NCBI GenBank assembly: GCA_900466005.1
Contig: UEGQ01000003.1
Span: 124,001 to 188,000, forward strand
Direction of reading: 5' to 3'
DNA length: 64,000 bases
DNA from: Hyphomicrobiales bacterium
GTDB lineage: Bacteria > Pseudomonadota > Alphaproteobacteria > Rhizobiales > Rhizobiaceae
Positions 16,909-27,330 of this stretch are shown here, one piece after another. The translations under genes were made by a program, and so were the position numbers. Position 1 is the stretch's first letter; the number at the start of each line of letters is the position of its first letter. The notes below the pieces were generated by a model that made no database searches, was not told where the DNA came from, and saw nothing but the letters and a program-made list of their open reading frames with translations.

Positions 16909-17500
16909 TGTCGCACCCGATGCGTTCCAGCGCCGGCATGTCGAGGCCGATCAGGCCGGAACTTCCGGCCGCCGGCGTATCGAGAAGGGTGAGCACGAGC
17001 GAGAAGGAGCCTGTTTGTGGTAGCGCCAGCCAGTTGCCGGGCTGAGGCTCGGGCGAAATCAGGATTTCGAAACGACCGTCCTGGTGCCGCAGCACCGTTC
17101 TGGCGTTGAAGGAGGAGGGCAATGCAGCGGGAGTCGGTAGCGGCCGGCCGGCCGCATTTGCCGCGTAGAGCGTCCAGGTGCGTGCGGTAGGTGTGCGCCC
17201 GTGCAGGCGATAGGTGCACCTGGTGTTGAGCCGTCGTCCCTGCTGGTCCTCCGTCGCGGTGAAGACCAGGCCTTCGGCCGAACCGTAGAGAAGTCGTCCG
17301 GCTCTCGCCCGATGTGATCGGGCATAGGGATCGGCCGAAGCTGTCTGGGCCTCGGGAAATGCGTGCCACACACCCAATCGGATCGCCCCGAAGCCGGCCG
17401 ATGCCTGCAATGCCCAGATCGCCGAGAGGATGCCGCCGCCGAAAGCGATGGTGAGCGCGACGGCGATGAGGAAGGGAACCCGGAACACCTTGTCGACCAA
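16901..17500 (-). CDS. DUF1214-type membrane protein
   Basis: This 199-residue protein has an N-terminal membrane segment (about 8-32) and a DUF1214-like periplasmic domain with NTRCTYRLHGRTPTARTWTLYA and PQPGNWLALPQTGSFSLVLTLLD. The start is TTG at 17500 with AGGAAA just upstream; no better ATG is available before the membrane segment. It is the first gene of the DUF1214/DUF1254 pair, 84 bases downstream of the penicillin-binding protein gene. Confidence 0.75.
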   Translation of the reverse strand: MVDKVFRVPFLIAVALTIAFGGGILSAIWALQASAGFGAIRLGVWHAFPEAQTASADPYARSHRARAGRLLYGSAEGLVFTATEDQQGRRLNTRCTYRLHGRTPTARTWTLYAANAAGRPLPTPAALPSSFNARTVLRHQDGRFEILISPEPQPGNWLALPQTGSFSLVLTLLDTPAAGSSGLIGLDMPALERIGCDNG

Positions 17501-17584
17501 TTTCCTGTTGTCCGGTTGCCAGCGGTATCACTCAAACCATTGAAGTTCAAACGCAACCGCAGTCCGTGGGCTATTTTCTGCCAG

Positions 17585-19831
17585 CTATCCGGGATCGCGG
17601 ACGTCGGCGAAAGCGACCTTGCGAGGAGAGGTGACGGGCTTGGCCTCTTTCAACATTCGCCCGATCTCGTGGATCAGCCGGGTCGAATCAGCGGACAGCG
17701 ATCGGGGCCGCATGAGCGGCGGGAGCCCCGACGGTTCGCCGTCGCTCGCCGCCGTCGCGACCTTTGGGGCCGCGGCTTCCGGTGATGGGTTTTCGACGCC
17801 GGGGATGGCGCGAAGCTCTATGCCCTGATGTGCATAGTCCATTAGTTTCTTGAAGGTCATGGCCGGGACCGAACCGCCGGTCATGTTGTTGGTCGAGGTA
17901 TAATCGTCATTACCGAACCAGACGGCGGCCGTGTAGTTCCCCGTGAAGCCACAGAACCAAGCGTCTCGATAGGCCTGCGTGGTGCCCGTCTTGCCGCCCG
18001 TCAATACGCCGTCGACTGCAGCCCGGCGCGCCGTCCCGACATACGGAACGCGTGTCAGCATCTGGTTCATGTAGGTAGCAGCGGTTTCGGAGAGCACCCG
18101 CTGCGGAGGGGGCTCGTCCCGCGAGAAATCATAGAGCACGTCGCCGCCATAGTTCATGATTTGCGCGATGCCGTGACGGCGCGACTGATAACCCCCGGTG
18201 GGAAACACGGCGTAGGCCGTGGCCTGGTCGAGTACGGTGACTTCCGAGGTGCCGATCGGGATCGTCACGTCCTTGCGGATGGGCGTCTCGATACCGAACT
18301 TCTTGGCCTCCGCCATGATGTTGTCGATCGCCTTCGGCCCGAGCTTTTCCTTGGCGAGGCGGACGGGAATGGTGTTGATCGACTTCGCGAGAGCGGTCTT
18401 GATGTCGATACGCCCCGCATAGCTGTTGCCGTAGTTGTGCGGGCTCCAGTTGCCCCACGAGATCGGCGCATCGATGATCGGTGAGTCGGGGGTCAGGCCG
18501 GATTCCATCGCCAGCGAATAGGTGTAGACCTTGAACGAGGAGCCGGGTTGCCGCAGTGCCTTGGTGGCGCGGTTGAACTGGCTTTCGCCATAGTCGCGGC
18601 CGCCGACCATCGCGCGAACCGCCCCGCCGTTCTCGATCAGTACCAGGGCCGCCTGCTTGGCGTTGTAGCTTTCTCCGTACTCTCGGAGGCTGGAGGCGAC
18701 GGCCGCCTCGGCCGCCTTCTGCAGACCCATGTCGATCGTCGTTCGTACTACCAGCGAATGCTGGGGAAAGCGCGCCGCGATCCGCTGTGCCTCATCGAAA
18801 GCCCAATCGAGGAAGTAATCCGGCGCTTCGGCATCATCGCGGTCGACGACGGTTGCCGGATTGCGTCGTGCACCGATCACCTGCCCCTCGGTCATAATGC
18901 CGCTCTGCACCATGTTGGACAGAACCTCGTTGGCACGCGCCCGTGCCGCCGGAAGGTTAACGTGAGGCGCGTATCTCGCCGGCGCCTTGAAGAGCCCTGC
19001 GAGCATGGCGGATTCGGCGAGATTGACCTCGGTGATGTTCTTTCCGAAGTAGAACTGCGCCGCCGCTGCCGCACCGAATGTTCCGCCGCCCATATAGGCG
19101 CGGTCGAGATAGAGCGACAGGATTTCCTTCTTGGTCAGATTGGCTTCGAGCCATAGCGCCAGGAAAGCCTCCTTGATCTTGCGCTCGAGCGAGCGCTCGT
19201 TCGTCAGGAAGAGGTTCTTGGCGAGCTGTTGGGTCAGTGTCGATCCGCCTTGGACCACCGTTCCGGCGCGTGCGTTCTCGTTCATGGCGCGGACGAGGCC
19301 CAGGAAGTCGATGCCGAAATGGTCGAAGAAGCGTCGGTCCTCGGTCGCCAGCACTGCCTTGATCAGGTGATCGGGCAGATCATCGATCGGCACCGAGTTC
19401 TCGTGGATGATGCCGCGATGGCCGATTTGGTTGCCGTATCGGTCGAGGAAGGTGACGGCAAAATTACCGCGGTTGCGCCAGTCCTTCTTGGTTTCTTCGA
19501 AGGCCGGCATCGCAAGCGCCAGCAGCAGCACGCTGCCCGCAGTGCCGAGCGTCATGGCTTCGCCCAACACCTCGAAAACCGCCCGTTTCCATCCGTGCAC
19601 GCGGAAACGGCGGAAGAAGATGGTAAGCTCCTCCCAGGCTTCGCCGGCGGCGAAACCAGCATTCCACACGGTCGAGTCGATCCAGGAATCGATCCGAAGC
19701 AGGATATGGCTCTTCCTGCGCGGTCTCCTTTTCGGCGGTTCTGGCTCCTGCACCTTAGAACTTTCCCGTTGACGACGCGTTGAAAGCTTGACGAGGCCGC
19801 CGCCGCACGCCACAGGAGGGCGTCGAGGCAT
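17585..19831 (-). CDS. Class A penicillin-binding protein (PBP1A family)
   Basis: This bifunctional enzyme polymerises glycan strands and cross-links peptidoglycan in the periplasm. The 748 residues comprise a basic cytoplasmic N-terminus, a membrane anchor (about 92-109), the GT51 transglycosylase domain (catalytic Glu164 in LATEDRRFF, then [15 protein letters not shown]) and the transpeptidase domain (SSFK with Ser431, then KTGTT from Lys614). The start is uncertain: 19831 (MPRRPP) and 19858 (MYQVYADG) are both possible. The open frame runs to 20275, but that stretch is antisense to the cysteine-cluster gene and is not part of this protein. Confidence 0.93.
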   Translation of the reverse strand: MPRRPPVACGGGLVKLSTRRQRESSKVQEPEPPKRRPRRKSHILLRIDSWIDSTVWNAGFAAGEAWEELTIFFRRFRVHGWKRAVFEVLGEAMTLGTAGSVLLLALAMPAFEETKKDWRNRGNFAVTFLDRYGNQIGHRGIIHENSVPIDDLPDHLIKAVLATEDRRFFDHFGIDFLGLVRAMNENARAGTVVQGGSTLTQQLAKNLFLTNERSLERKIKEAFLALWLEANLTKKEILSLYLDRAYMGGGTFGAAAAAQFYFGKNITEVNLAESAMLAGLFKAPARYAPHVNLPAARARANEVLSNMVQSGIMTEGQVIGARRNPATVVDRDDAEAPDYFLDWAFDEAQRIAARFPQHSLVVRTTIDMGLQKAAEAAVASSLREYGESYNAKQAALVLIENGGAVRAMVGGRDYGESQFNRATKALRQPGSSFKVYTYSLAMESGLTPDSPIIDAPISWGNWSPHNYGNSYAGRIDIKTALAKSINTIPVRLAKEKLGPKAIDNIMAEAKKFGIETPIRKDVTIPIGTSEVTVLDQATAYAVFPTGGYQSRRHGIAQIMNYGGDVLYDFSRDEPPPQRVLSETAATYMNQMLTRVPYVGTARRAAVDGVLTGGKTGTTQAYRDAWFCGFTGNYTAAVWFGNDDYTSTNNMTGGSVPAMTFKKLMDYAHQGIELRAIPGVENPSPEAAAPKVATAASDGEPSGLPPLMRPRSLSADSTRLIHEIGRMLKEAKPVTSPRKVAFADVRDPG

Positions 19832-19924
19832 GGAGCCGTCGGCATAGACTTGATACATGGTCCATTCGGACCCAAAGAACAAGAAGAAAGCGGCGTCACG
19901 CGGCCGCTCGCGCAAGGTACGATG

Positions 19925-20383
19925 ATGAACGAGATCCCTTACTGGAAACGCAAGACGCTTGCGGAAATGACGGCAGAGGAATGGGAAGGCCTCTGCGACG
20001 GTTGCGGGATTTGCTGTCTCAACAAGCTTGAAGACTGGGATACCGGGGAAGTCGCGTTCACCTCGGTTGCGTGCCGGTTGCTGGACGCCCACAGCTGCCG
20101 ATGCAAGGACTACGAGAACCGTCAGGCCACGGTTCCCGATTGCATTCGTCTCACCCTCGACGAGGTGGAGACGATTTCGTGGCTGCCGCCGACCTGCGCC
20201 TACCGGCTGATCTCCGAGGGTGAGGATCTGTACTGGTGGCACTATCTGGTGTCCGGCGATCGCGAGACGGTTCACCAGGCCGGAATTTCGATCCGTGGTC
20301 GCACCGTGAGTGAGGAGGTCGTGCCGGTCGAGGATTTCGAGGATTACATTGTCGACTGGCCCCTCAGGGTCGGAGAATCCTGA
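19925..20383 (+). CDS. YcgN family cysteine cluster protein (UPF0260)
   Basis: This 152-residue protein belongs to the YcgN/UPF0260 family with a conserved cysteine cluster ([11 protein letters not shown] near residue 27, [23 protein letters not shown]), which suggests metal or iron-sulfur binding. No biochemical role is settled. AAGG at 19914-19917 favours the second of two adjacent ATGs. It is divergent from the PBP gene with less than 100 bases between starts. Confidence 0.88.
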   Translation: MNEIPYWKRKTLAEMTAEEWEGLCDGCGICCLNKLEDWDTGEVAFTSVACRLLDAHSCRCKDYENRQATVPDCIRLTLDEVETISWLPPTCAYRLISEGEDLYWWHYLVSGDRETVHQAGISIRGRTVSEEVVPVEDFEDYIVDWPLRVGES

Positions 20384-20485
20384 ACCGGTAGCGAGGCGCA
20401 GTCGGCAACGAGCGTGCGGACGGATAGCGCCTCCTCCTCCGTCGGACCTGGTTATCGAATATTCGGAAAATTTCGCTTTCGCCTC

Positions 20486-20516
20486 TTGACCCTCCCATGA
20501 TGGGAAGGTCCATCTA
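20486..20516 (+). promoter_or_regulatory. CueR/HmrR-type operator-promoter of actP
   Basis: A -35 TTGACC (20486-20491) is separated by 19 bases from a weak -10 (CATCTA, 20511-20516). The over-long spacer is filled by a dyad, GACC-TCCCAT arms, covering 20488-20510 with one mismatched pair. This is the classic MerR-family layout in which the metal-bound activator twists the DNA. Transcription should begin near 20523, after the upstream ATG at 20519. Confidence 0.8.
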
Positions 20517-20536
20517 GGATGGCAGAGGTGAAAATC

Positions 20537-23032
20537 ATGAACGAATTGCCGACAAGACTGAACCAGATGTCATCGCGCGCCGCTCCCATCGAGGTGCCTA
20601 TCGAAGGCATGACTTGCGCGTCCTGCGTCAAACGCGTCGAGAAGGCCGCCGCCGCTGTGCCCGGTGTGGCCGAGAGCGTCGTCAACTTCGCGACCGAGAC
20701 TCTGACGGTGAAGCCGCGGGACGGCTTCTCGGCGGAAAAGCTTCTCACGGCGATTCATGCTGCCGGCTACGAGGCGAAGGCGGAGACGGTAGAACTCGAA
20801 ATCGAGGATATGACCTGTGCTTCCTGCGTCGGACGGGTCGAGAAGGCGCTCAAGGCCGTGCCGGCCGTCGAGGGCGCCGCGGTCAATCTCGCAACGGGGC
20901 AAGCCACCGTCTCCGTGCTTGGAGGCAAGACCCAGGTCCCGGCCTTGCTCGATGCGATCCGGAAGGCAGGCTATGGCGCCAAGCTTGTCGCCGACACTGA
21001 CAAGGGTGACGCCGCGCAGGCGGCGCGCGCCCGCGAAATCGGCACGTTGACCCGTGATTTCGTTATTGCGTTCGTCCTGACCCTGCCACTTTTCGTCATG
21101 GAGATGGGAAGCCATCTCTACCCGCCGCTGCATCACACGCTGATGGAGTTATTTCCCGGAAATCTCCTGAACTACATCCAGTTCGCCCTGGCGACGGCCG
21201 TTCTGCTTGGACCCGGTCTCCGCTTCTATCTGAAAGGTTTTCCTGCGCTCCTGCGTGGCGGACCGGACATGAATTCACTCGTGGCCATCGGAACGTCGGC
21301 GGCCTATGGCTATTCCCTCGTGACGACGTTCGCGCCCGAGTTGCTGCCTTACGAGGCGCGCAACATCTATTACGAGGCGGCGACGGTGATCGTCACGCTC
21401 ATTCTGCTCGGCCGATTGCTGGAGGCGCGCGCCAAGGGTCGCACCGGCGAGGCGATCCGCAAGCTTGCTGGCCTTCAGGCGAAGACGGCTCGTGTCGAAC
21501 GCGATGGCATCACGGTCGATGTCTCGACGGAGGCCGTCCTTGTGGGCGATGTCGTGGTGATCCGCCCCGGCGAGCGTATTCCGGTTGACGGCACGGTGAT
21601 CGACGGCGGCTCCTATGTCGACGAGTCCATGATTTCCGGCGAACCCGTGCCTGTCGAGAAAAGCGCGGGCGCGATTGTCATCGGTGGCACGATCAATGCG
21701 AGTGGAAGCTTCCGTTTCCGTGCGGAAAAAGTCGGTGCCGACACCATGCTCTCCCAGATCATTCGTATGGTCGGCGAAGCACAGGGATCGAAGCTGCCGA
21801 TCCAGATGTTGGTCGACCGGGTGACGGGCTGGTTCGTGCCGGTCGTCATGGTGATTGCAGCGCTTACCTTTGTCACTTGGGTACTCGTCGGACCTGCGCC
21901 CGCCTATACCTACGGCCTGGTGGCCGCTGTCGCGGTGCTGATCATCGCCTGCCCCTGTGCCATGGGACTTGCCACCCCCACCTCGATCATGGTCGGAACG
22001 GGCAGAGCAGCGGAATTGGGTGTGCTGTTCCGCAAGGGCGAGGCGCTGCAAAAGCTGCGCGAGGCCGGTGTGGTCGTCATGGACAAGACCGGAACCATCA
22101 CCAAGGGCCGACCGGAGCTTACGGATCTCATCGTCGCCGATGGGTTTTCCGAGGAGGAGCTGCTGATGCTCGCCGCCAGTCTGGAAGCACGTTCGGAACA
22201 TCCGCTGGCAGAGGCGATCGTCAAGGCAGCGGAGGTCCGCAAGATTGCGCTTGCCGCTGTCGAGAAGGCGGAGGCAATGCCGGGCTTCGGTATCACCGGT
22301 GTCGTGGCTGGACGTGCTGTCGCGGCCGGTGCCGACCGGCTCATGGCCAAACTCGGACTTTCGGTCGCGCTCTTTTCCGACGCTGCCCTGCGGTTTGCCG
22401 CCGAGGGCAAGACCCCGCTCTATGTGGCCATCGACGACGTACTTGCCGGTGCAGTCGCGATTGCCGACCCGTTGAAGGAGACAAGCCCGACCGCGGTTTC
22501 GGCACTGAAATCAATGGGGCTCAAGGTGGTGATGGTGACCGGCGACAATCGCGGAACGGCTGAGGCGATCGCCCGCGCCGCCGGCATCGACGACGTGATT
22601 GCCGAGGTATTGCCGGAAGGCAAGGTCAACGTGATCCGGGATATGAAGGCCGAGGGCCTGGCGGTGGCCTTCGTAGGCGATGGCATCAACGACGCGCCGG
22701 CGCTGGCGAGTGCCGACACCGGCCTCGCCATTGGAACCGGCACGGACGTCGCGATCGAAAGTGCCGATGTCGTGCTGGTCGGTGGTGATCTCGGCTCCGT
22801 CGTTCACGCGATCGAACTGAGCCGCATGGTGATGCGGAACATTCAGCAGAACCTGTTCTGGGCCTTCGGCTACAACGTTCTTCTGATTCCAGTGGCCGCG
22901 GGTTTGCTCTACCCCGCCTTCGGCCTTCTGCTGTCGCCGATGATCGGGGCCGGTGCAATGGGCCTGTCGAGCGTTTTCGTGGTCACCAATGCGCTCCGCT
23001 TGAAGCGGGCGCAGGTGACCCGGCTTTCCTGA
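20537..23032 (+). CDS. actP: Copper-exporting P1B-type ATPase (ActP/CopA)
   Basis: This inner-membrane ATPase pumps Cu(I) out of the cytoplasm. The 831 residues have two N-terminal heavy-metal-binding domains (GMTCASC, Cys27/30; DMTCASC, Cys94/97), eight predicted membrane segments, the transport motif CPC at 472-474, the phosphorylated Asp516 in DKTGT, then MVTGDN and [16 protein letters not shown] seven bases upstream of 20537 and the promoter position both argue against the in-frame ATG at 20519. cueR follows after 15 bases; actP is the rhizobial name. Confidence 0.95.
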   Translation: MNELPTRLNQMSSRAAPIEVPIEGMTCASCVKRVEKAAAAVPGVAESVVNFATETLTVKPRDGFSAEKLLTAIHAAGYEAKAETVELEIEDMTCASCVGRVEKALKAVPAVEGAAVNLATGQATVSVLGGKTQVPALLDAIRKAGYGAKLVADTDKGDAAQAARAREIGTLTRDFVIAFVLTLPLFVMEMGSHLYPPLHHTLMELFPGNLLNYIQFALATAVLLGPGLRFYLKGFPALLRGGPDMNSLVAIGTSAAYGYSLVTTFAPELLPYEARNIYYEAATVIVTLILLGRLLEARAKGRTGEAIRKLAGLQAKTARVERDGITVDVSTEAVLVGDVVVIRPGERIPVDGTVIDGGSYVDESMISGEPVPVEKSAGAIVIGGTINASGSFRFRAEKVGADTMLSQIIRMVGEAQGSKLPIQMLVDRVTGWFVPVVMVIAALTFVTWVLVGPAPAYTYGLVAAVAVLIIACPCAMGLATPTSIMVGTGRAAELGVLFRKGEALQKLREAGVVVMDKTGTITKGRPELTDLIVADGFSEEELLMLAASLEARSEHPLAEAIVKAAEVRKIALAAVEKAEAMPGFGITGVVAGRAVAAGADRLMAKLGLSVALFSDAALRFAAEGKTPLYVAIDDVLAGAVAIADPLKETSPTAVSALKSMGLKVVMVTGDNRGTAEAIARAAGIDDVIAEVLPEGKVNVIRDMKAEGLAVAFVGDGINDAPALASADTGLAIGTGTDVAIESADVVLVGGDLGSVVHAIELSRMVMRNIQQNLFWAFGYNVLLIPVAAGLLYPAFGLLLSPMIGAGAMGLSSVFVVTNALRLKRAQVTRLS

Positions 23033-23047
23033 TGAGGAGGACGAGAC

Positions 23048-23458
23048 GTGAATATTGGTGAAGCCTCCGAGGCCTCCGGCGTTTCCGCAAAGATGATCCG
23101 GTACTACGAAGAGATCGGCCTCATGCGGCCGGCGAGCCGGACGGCCTCGAACTACCGTCTTTACGGCGAAGAGGAAGTGCATCGCCTGCGGTTCATTCGC
23201 CGCGCTCGTTCCCTTGGCTTTTCGCTCGAGGAAACGGAGCAATTGCTGCGGCTCTGGGACGACAAGAGTCGCGCGAGTGCGGAGGTTAAGAAGGTGGCGC
23301 TTGCCCACATCGCCGACCTCGAGGAGAAGATCGCGGCCATGAAGTCCATGGTCGCCACGCTTACCGAACTAGCCGATTGCTGCCAGGGCGACCACCGGCC
23401 GAACTGCCCGATCCTTGCCGATCTCGCCGGTCCAGACGCGCGACGCAGGGGCCACTAG
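23048..23458 (+). CDS. cueR: Cu(I)-responsive MerR-family regulator CueR/HmrR
   Basis: This activator senses cytoplasmic Cu(I) and turns on copper export. The 136-residue protein has the MerR helix-turn-helix (SAKMIRYYEEIGLMRPA), a dimerisation helix and the metal loop CCQGDHRPNC with Cys112 and Cys120, the same spacing and numbering as Escherichia coli CueR, plus Ser77 as in sensors of +1 ions. The start is GTG with GAGGAGG upstream. It sits between actP and copZ and is probably co-transcribed with actP, giving feedback. Confidence 0.93.
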   Translation: MNIGEASEASGVSAKMIRYYEEIGLMRPASRTASNYRLYGEEEVHRLRFIRRARSLGFSLEETEQLLRLWDDKSRASAEVKKVALAHIADLEEKIAAMKSMVATLTELADCCQGDHRPNCPILADLAGPDARRRGH

Positions 23459-23506
23459 GCCATGGCAAGGGCGGAAAGCGTTGCTATACCGCCCAGGAAT
23501 TTCCGC

Positions 23507-23537
23507 TTGACCTTCCCCGTGGGGGAAGGTGCATCAC
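23507..23537 (+). promoter_or_regulatory. CueR/HmrR-type operator-promoter of copZ
   Basis: TTGACC (23507-23512) is followed by a 19-base spacer and a weak -10 (CATCAC, 23532-23537). The spacer holds a perfect dyad: ACCTTCCCC (23510-23518) and GGGGAAGGT (23522-23530) around GTG. The layout matches the actP operator, including CATC at the -10. It gives copZ its own copper-inducible promoter. Confidence 0.8.
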
Positions 23538-23581
23538 TGATGGTATCCGTGCCGAGAGGCATAAGAGAAAAGGACAGTAAC

Positions 23582-23788
23582 ATGAGCGAACTCAATCTCT
23601 TCCGTGTAGAAGACATGACCTGCGGCCACTGCGCCAAGTCCGTGAAGGCTGCACTCGCCGACGCGTTGCCCGGGGCGGAGGTTTCCGTCGACCTCGTCTC
23701 CCACGAGGTTCGTGTCGCCGGAGACGCCGCGAAAGCCGAGGCGGCAATCCGTGAGGCGGGCTATACACCGGAACGGATCGGAGCCTGA
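23582..23788 (+). CDS. copZ: Copper chaperone CopZ-like (heavy-metal-associated domain)
   Basis: This 68-residue cytosolic HMA-domain protein probably carries Cu(I) to ActP. It shows the ferredoxin-like fold pattern with MTCGHC (Cys14 and Cys17). AAAGGA lies seven bases before this ATG. A longer in-frame reading from 23462 would place the promoter dyad inside the coding region and is rejected. A small inverted repeat, GGAGCC/GGCTCC, spans the stop codon region (about 23779-23805) without a T-tract. Confidence 0.9.
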   Translation: MSELNLFRVEDMTCGHCAKSVKAALADALPGAEVSVDLVSHEVRVAGDAAKAEAAIREAGYTPERIGA

Positions 23789-23903
23789 CGGGGTTCACGG
23801 CTCCTGCAATCTCGTCGGGACTTGATCTTCATCAAGGCTGAAGCGCTGATCTCCGGTTAAGGCATACGCATATCGCTATGTGTTAACAGGAAAGGTTCCC
23901 CCG

Positions 23904-24257
23904 ATGGTCACGAAATACTATCCCGACATCACCAAGGACATCTCCGCCCAGACCAAGACGCTGCGGAAGGATATTCCTGACGTCATGGCCGGCTTTTCCG
24001 CCATGGCCTCGGCCGCGACTCGTGACGGGGCGCTCGACAAGAAGACCAAGGAGTTCGTGGCACTGGCGATCGCAATTGCCACGCGTTGTGACGGCTGCAT
24101 CGGCTTTCACACCGATGCGCTGGTGAAGCTCGGAGCGACCAAGGCGGAATTCGAAGAAACGCTCGGCATGGCCGTCTACATGGGCGGCGGCCCGTCGCTG
24201 ATGTATGCGGCGCATGCGATGAGTGCGTGGGAGCAGTTCGGCGGCGTGGCCGAGTAA
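23904..24257 (+). CDS. Carboxymuconolactone decarboxylase/AhpD-like protein
   Basis: This 117-residue helical protein belongs to the AhpD-like superfamily. It has the redox motif RCDGCIGFH (Cys62, Cys65, His69), as in alkylhydroperoxidase-type members, and the helix ATKAEFEETLGMAVYMGGGPSLMYAA. It may act as a peroxidase or thiol-disulfide partner; the donor is unknown. AGGAAAGG upstream supports this ATG over a GTG at 23880. Confidence 0.85.
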   Translation: MVTKYYPDITKDISAQTKTLRKDIPDVMAGFSAMASAATRDGALDKKTKEFVALAIAIATRCDGCIGFHTDALVKLGATKAEFEETLGMAVYMGGGPSLMYAAHAMSAWEQFGGVAE

Positions 24258-24392
24258 GCGGATCGGCCTACCGCCACGCGGGCGGGGAACGGTGATTTCC
24301 ACGCTCGCTCCGCCAACGGCGCAACCGCACACGTGTTTGGAACCATCCGGCCGGATCTGCATTTCCTTCCGAGACCGAGAGGAGGAAATGCC

Positions 24393-24692
24393 ATGACCTA
24401 TGATCCCAATCTCAATCGCGATCCGCCGGACGTCAGGAATCCGCCGCCGCGCGCGGCGCGCGGCGGTACCTGGACTTGGGCGGCTATCGGCGCCGTGATC
24501 GTCCTTGGCCTGGTTGTGTGGTCGCTGATGAGCGGCGGCCCCGGCGTCGACCAGTCCACCACGTCCTCGACGACCGCGCCCGCGACCGACACCGCACCGG
24601 CGATTCAGCCGACGACACCCGCGGCTCCGGAAACCCCGCCGGCCAACGATGCCGCCCCGGCGAACCCACCTGCAGGCAACTCGCAGCCCTAA
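24393..24692 (+). CDS. Small membrane-anchored Pro/Ala/Thr-rich protein
   Basis: I do not recognise a function. The 99-residue product has a short cytoplasmic N-terminus rich in proline and arginine, a single membrane helix (about 27-46, WTWAAIGAVIVLGLVVWSLM) and a low-complexity periplasmic tail of proline, alanine and threonine. GAGGAGG lies just upstream. It converges with lepA. Confidence 0.65.
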   Translation: MTYDPNLNRDPPDVRNPPPRAARGGTWTWAAIGAVIVLGLVVWSLMSGGPGVDQSTTSSTTAPATDTAPAIQPTTPAAPETPPANDAAPANPPAGNSQP

Positions 24693-24714
24693 GCGGGGCC
24701 GAGAGAAACAGAAA

Positions 24715-24742
24715 GCCGCCCGCCTCGAAAGAGGCGGACGGC
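24715..24742 (-). terminator. Factor-independent terminator of lepA
   Basis: A 12-base-pair stem (24715-24726 with 24731-24742, one mismatch) around the loop GAAA lies 30 bases after the lepA stop. On the minus strand it is followed by TTTCTGTTTC. It may also stop the convergent small gene. Confidence 0.7.
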
Positions 24743-24771
24743 AGATTCATGTCTCGGCGAGGGTGGCTGCC

Positions 24772-26595
24772 TTATTCGTCGTTCATCTTCAGCGCTGCAA
24801 TGAATGCTTCCTGCGGGATCTCGACCTTGCCGAACTGACGCATGCGCTTCTTGCCTTCCTTCTGCTTGTCGAGAAGCTTGCGCTTGCGGGTGGCGTCGCC
24901 GCCGTAGCACTTCGCCGTCACGTCCTTGCGGAGCGCGCGCACGGTTTCGCGGGCGATCACCTTGCCGCCGATCGCGGCCTGGATCGGGATCTGGAACATG
25001 TGCGGCGGAATGAGTTCCTTGAGTTTCTCGCACATGCCGCGCCCGCGCCGGTCGGCGGCAGAGCGGTGGACGAGCATCGAAAGCGCGTCGACCGGGTCGC
25101 CGTTGACCAGGATCGACATCTTGACGAGGTCGCCCTCACGATAGTCGAGGATGTGGTAGTCGAAGGAGGCATAGCCCTTGGAGATCGACTTCAGCCGGTC
25201 GTAGAAGTCGAAGACCACTTCATTGAGCGGCAGCTCGTAGGTGATCATGGCGCGATTGCCGACATAGGTGAGTTCGGTCTGGATGCCGCGCCGGTCCTGG
25301 CAGAGCTTCAGGATGCCGCCGAGATACTCGTCCGGCGTCATGATCGTCGCCTTGATCCAAGGTTCGCGGATTTCCGCGATCTTCACCACGTCCGGCATAT
25401 CGGCCGGGTTGTGCAATTCCTTCTCGGTGCCGTCCGTAAGCTTCATCTGATAAACGACAGAAGGGGCGGTGGCCACGAGGTCAAGATTGAACTCGCGCTC
25501 GAGGCGCTCCTGGATGATTTCGAGATGCAAGAGGCCGAGGAAGCCGCAGCGGAAACCGAAGCCGAGTGCGGCCGACGATTCCATCTCGAAGGAGAAGGAC
25601 GCATCGTTGAGGCGCAACTTGCCCATGGCGGCGCGTAGGTCCTCGAAATCGGCGGCGTCGACTGGGAACAGGCCGCAGAAAACGACCGGCTGGGCGGGCT
25701 TGAAGCCGGGCAGGGCCGAGGCCGTGGGCCTACGGTCGTCAGTGATCGTATCGCCGACGCGGGTATCGGCCACTTCCTTGATCGAGGCGGTGATGAAGCC
25801 GATCTCGCCGGGGCCGAGACTGTCGACATTGACCATCTTCGGCGTCAGCACGCCGACACGCTCGACCGTGTACTTGGCGCCCGTGCCCATCATCCGGATC
25901 TGCTGACCCTTCACCAACACGCCGTCGATAACACGCACGAGAACCATGACGCCGAGATAGGTGTCGTACCAGCTGTCGACCAGCAGCGCCTTCAGCGGAG
26001 CCGCCTCGCCACCGGGGCTCTTCGGCGCCGGCAGACGATGGACGATGGCCTCCAGGACTTCCGGAATGCCGAGCCCCGTCTTCGCCGAGATTAGCACGGC
26101 ATCCGAGGCGTCGATCCCGATGACTTCCTCGATCTGTTCCTTGATCCGCTCCGGTTCGGCGGCCGGTAGGTCGATCTTGTTGAGCACCGTCACCAGCTCA
26201 TGATTGTTGTCGATCGCCTGATAGACGTTGGCGAGCGTCTGGGCCTCGACCCCTTGAGAGGCGTCGACGACGAGCAGCGATCCCTCGCAAGCCGAGAGCG
26301 AGCGTGACACCTCGTAGGCGAAGTCGACGTGGCCGGGGGTGTCGATGAGGTTCAGCACATAGGTTTCACCGTCGTTCGCCTTGTAGTGCAGGCGCACGGT
26401 CTGCGCTTTGATTGTGATCCCGCGCTCGCGCTCGATGTCCATCGAGTCGAGAACCTGCTCCGACATCTCGCGCTCGGCGAGGCCGCCGGTCGACTGGATC
26501 AGACGGTCGGCCAGCGTCGACTTTCCGTGGTCGATGTGGGCCACGATCGAGAAATTGCGGATATGGTCAAGGGGCGTGCGGGACGATGTGCTCAT
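24772..26595 (-). CDS. lepA: Elongation factor 4 (LepA)
   Basis: LepA/EF4 is a ribosome-associated GTPase linked to initiation and to rescue of stalled or stressed ribosomes. The 607 residues show the G1 motif AHIDHGKST at 19-27, the G3 DTPGH, the G4 NKID, and the LepA-specific C-terminal domain (ending [21 protein letters not shown]). The start [24 protein letters not shown] fits the usual N-terminus; an extension to 26658 is rejected. Confidence 0.97.
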   Translation of the reverse strand: MSTSSRTPLDHIRNFSIVAHIDHGKSTLADRLIQSTGGLAEREMSEQVLDSMDIERERGITIKAQTVRLHYKANDGETYVLNLIDTPGHVDFAYEVSRSLSACEGSLLVVDASQGVEAQTLANVYQAIDNNHELVTVLNKIDLPAAEPERIKEQIEEVIGIDASDAVLISAKTGLGIPEVLEAIVHRLPAPKSPGGEAAPLKALLVDSWYDTYLGVMVLVRVIDGVLVKGQQIRMMGTGAKYTVERVGVLTPKMVNVDSLGPGEIGFITASIKEVADTRVGDTITDDRRPTASALPGFKPAQPVVFCGLFPVDAADFEDLRAAMGKLRLNDASFSFEMESSAALGFGFRCGFLGLLHLEIIQERLEREFNLDLVATAPSVVYQMKLTDGTEKELHNPADMPDVVKIAEIREPWIKATIMTPDEYLGGILKLCQDRRGIQTELTYVGNRAMITYELPLNEVVFDFYDRLKSISKGYASFDYHILDYREGDLVKMSILVNGDPVDALSMLVHRSAADRRGRGMCEKLKELIPPHMFQIPIQAAIGGKVIARETVRALRKDVTAKCYGGDATRKRKLLDKQKEGKKRMRQFGKVEIPQEAFIAALKMNDE

Positions 26596-26744
26596 GGGCA
26601 GCGCATATAGCAGCGCGCAATCCGCCGGCAAAGCGGAATATGGGGATTTCGGCGGCATTCGCAGCGTCGCAGCAAGATTTTCGGGACGGTACCACGTGCC
26701 TCTGCAACGGCGGTTGAGTTTTTTCTCGTGGCGGTGTCGATACC

Positions 26745-27330
26745 GTGGTTGGCGGCGCTCACTTTGAAGCTTGTCTGCTGCCCGACGAGGTCGAGGTTCT
26801 GGCGCTGGCCCCGATCATACGCTTTGCCGAGGCGCGCCGCCCGGCCCGCATGCACGCGACTGGGGCGATGATCCCGCTCGCCGCACAGGACCCGGCGCTC
26901 TGGTCGCAGCCGATGATGGCGGCAGCAGGACGATACTGTGCAAGAGCGCTCCGTATGTCGGGGGCCGGGGCCTCGCATCATGCAGATGGTGATCCACGCG
27001 CTTTGGTTTGGCAGGGCGTGTCTCGCAGATCCACCGCCTTGGAAGGCCGCGCTTGCGGCTTGCGACATCCTGGTCGGCCTCTGTGACGATCCGGTGATCC
27101 GCGTAAACCGCGCGGTTGCGCTGGCGGAGGTGCAAGGGACGGAGGCAGCGTTGACCGAGCTGGATCGATTGGATGCCGGAGTGCTGGCAAATTTCCTGCC
27201 ATTCCATGCCGCTCGCGCCGACCTTCTGGCGCGGCTCGAGTGCTATGATGAGGCACGCATCGCTTTTGCCCGGGCGTTGGCGCAAGGTTCAGACGGCAAA
27301 CTGTTCCGGCCAGTCGCGTCGCGTGGCGAC
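26745..27330 (+). pseudogene. Remnant of an ECF-type RNA polymerase sigma factor
   Basis: This is the C-terminal region of the large SigJ-like ECF sigma factors with a SnoaL/TPR-like tail. One frame (26745 onward) reads [20 protein letters not shown] then RRPARMHATGAMIPLAAQDP; near 26950-26965 homology moves to the next frame (GPRIMQMVIHALWF, then PVIRVNRAVALAEVQGTEAA and RADLLARLECYDEARIAFAR). The promoter-binding regions 2 and 4 are missing altogether. So it carries at least one frameshift and a large 5' deletion, and its end overlaps the nitrilase gene on the other strand. Exact borders are uncertain. Confidence 0.75.

Noticed and set aside
19832..20275. N-terminal extension of the penicillin-binding protein
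   Set aside because: The extra residues are antisense to the cysteine-cluster gene and show no family similarity.
21275..22201. 308-codon minus-strand frame inside actP
   Set aside because: Shadow of actP; composition is His/Asp/Arg rich without domains.
24649..25638. Long plus-strand frame over lepA
   Set aside because: Shadow of lepA on the other strand.
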